Under the pieces are notes generated by a model. The model ran no database searches, was not told the DNA's origin, and was given only the letters and a program-made list of their open reading frames with translations. A DNA stretch of 40,370 nt from Yinghuangia elevatio (GTDB lineage: Bacteria > Actinomycetota > Actinomycetes > Streptomycetales > Streptomycetaceae), in NCBI RefSeq assembly GCF_040649515.1, contig NZ_JBEZFP010000085.1, positions 1 to 40,370 on the forward strand. Reading direction: 5' to 3'. Below are positions 40,329 to 40,370 of this stretch, one piece after another. Numbering within the stretch: position 1 is the stretch's first letter; every line of letters begins with the position of its first letter. A program made the position numbers and the translations under genes.

Positions 40329-40370
40329 TGGTAGCGGGGACAGGATTTGAACCTGCGACCTCTGGGTTAT
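40329..40370 (-). tRNA. tRNA 3' part, probably tRNA-Met (CAU)
   Basis: Reading leftward, the bases after the window edge are the end of an anticodon arm (ATAACCCAGAGG), then the T arm GCAGG-TTCAAAT-CCTGT, the acceptor strand CCCCGCT, discriminator A and an encoded CCA (40329-40331). The anticodon itself lies beyond the window edge. The ATAA just after it fits a CAU anticodon loop, as in actinomycete tRNA-Met. The 5' part is missing. Confidence 0.85.

Overview
The window is very GC-rich (third codon positions almost always G or C), uses ATG and GTG starts, and carries an IdeR/DmdR-type iron box, a DasR-like site, a SARP-type regulator and RsbW/STAS partner-switching proteins. This points to the chromosome of a Streptomyces-like actinomycete (Streptomycetaceae or a close relative). 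There are no transposases, integrases or CRISPR arrays. The left edge holds a possible terminator and the right edge cuts through a tRNA gene.

Region by region. 0-6.6 kb is a patchwork of small metabolic genes: a DHFR/RibD-like reductase, a GNAT-YdeI fusion, an acyl-CoA ligase, a quinone reductase divergent from an ArsR repressor across a 35-bp palindrome, and an epoxide-hydrolase-like protein that has lost its catalytic residues. 6.6-16.5 kb is the most striking block: a Ser/Thr kinase with a C-terminal beta-propeller, a zinc-ribbon protein, a P-loop GTPase and a 1205-residue membrane-anchored protein resembling GTPase-associated protein 1 (GAP1). It looks like one multi-protein NTP-dependent signalling or conflict module. 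16.5-20.7 kb holds an SDR with an abnormal active site and its divergent TetR repressor, an orphan branched-chain amino acid-type binding lipoprotein, and a gene-poor stretch. 20.7-24.4 kb has an ArsR-AHSA1 pair, an RsbW-like ATPase, an ATP-dependent DNA ligase, a STAS protein and a winged-helix regulator.

24.6-27.2 kb is a translationally coupled pair: a TROVE-like vWA protein followed by an ARPP-2-like protein ending in a Fis-type HTH. It may belong to the Ro60/RNA-stress type of systems. 27.4-31.9 kb is a complete siderophore importer (two permeases, ATPase, binding lipoprotein) with iron boxes before the first permease and before the lipoprotein gene. 31.9-34.0 kb is a single-copy dynamin-like GTPase. 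34.2-35.5 kb is an alpha/beta hydrolase. 35.6-40.1 kb reads leftward: an XRE-SARP-NB-ARC regulator with a DasR-like site in front, then an MFS exporter and a small maltokinase-cap-like protein. The window ends in the 3' part of a leftward tRNA (probably tRNA-Met) followed by a strong terminator.

The best candidates for an under-described system are the kinase/zinc-ribbon/GTPase/GAP1 module and the vWA/ARPP-2-like pair. Family names for these rest on recalled sequence features and could not be searched here.
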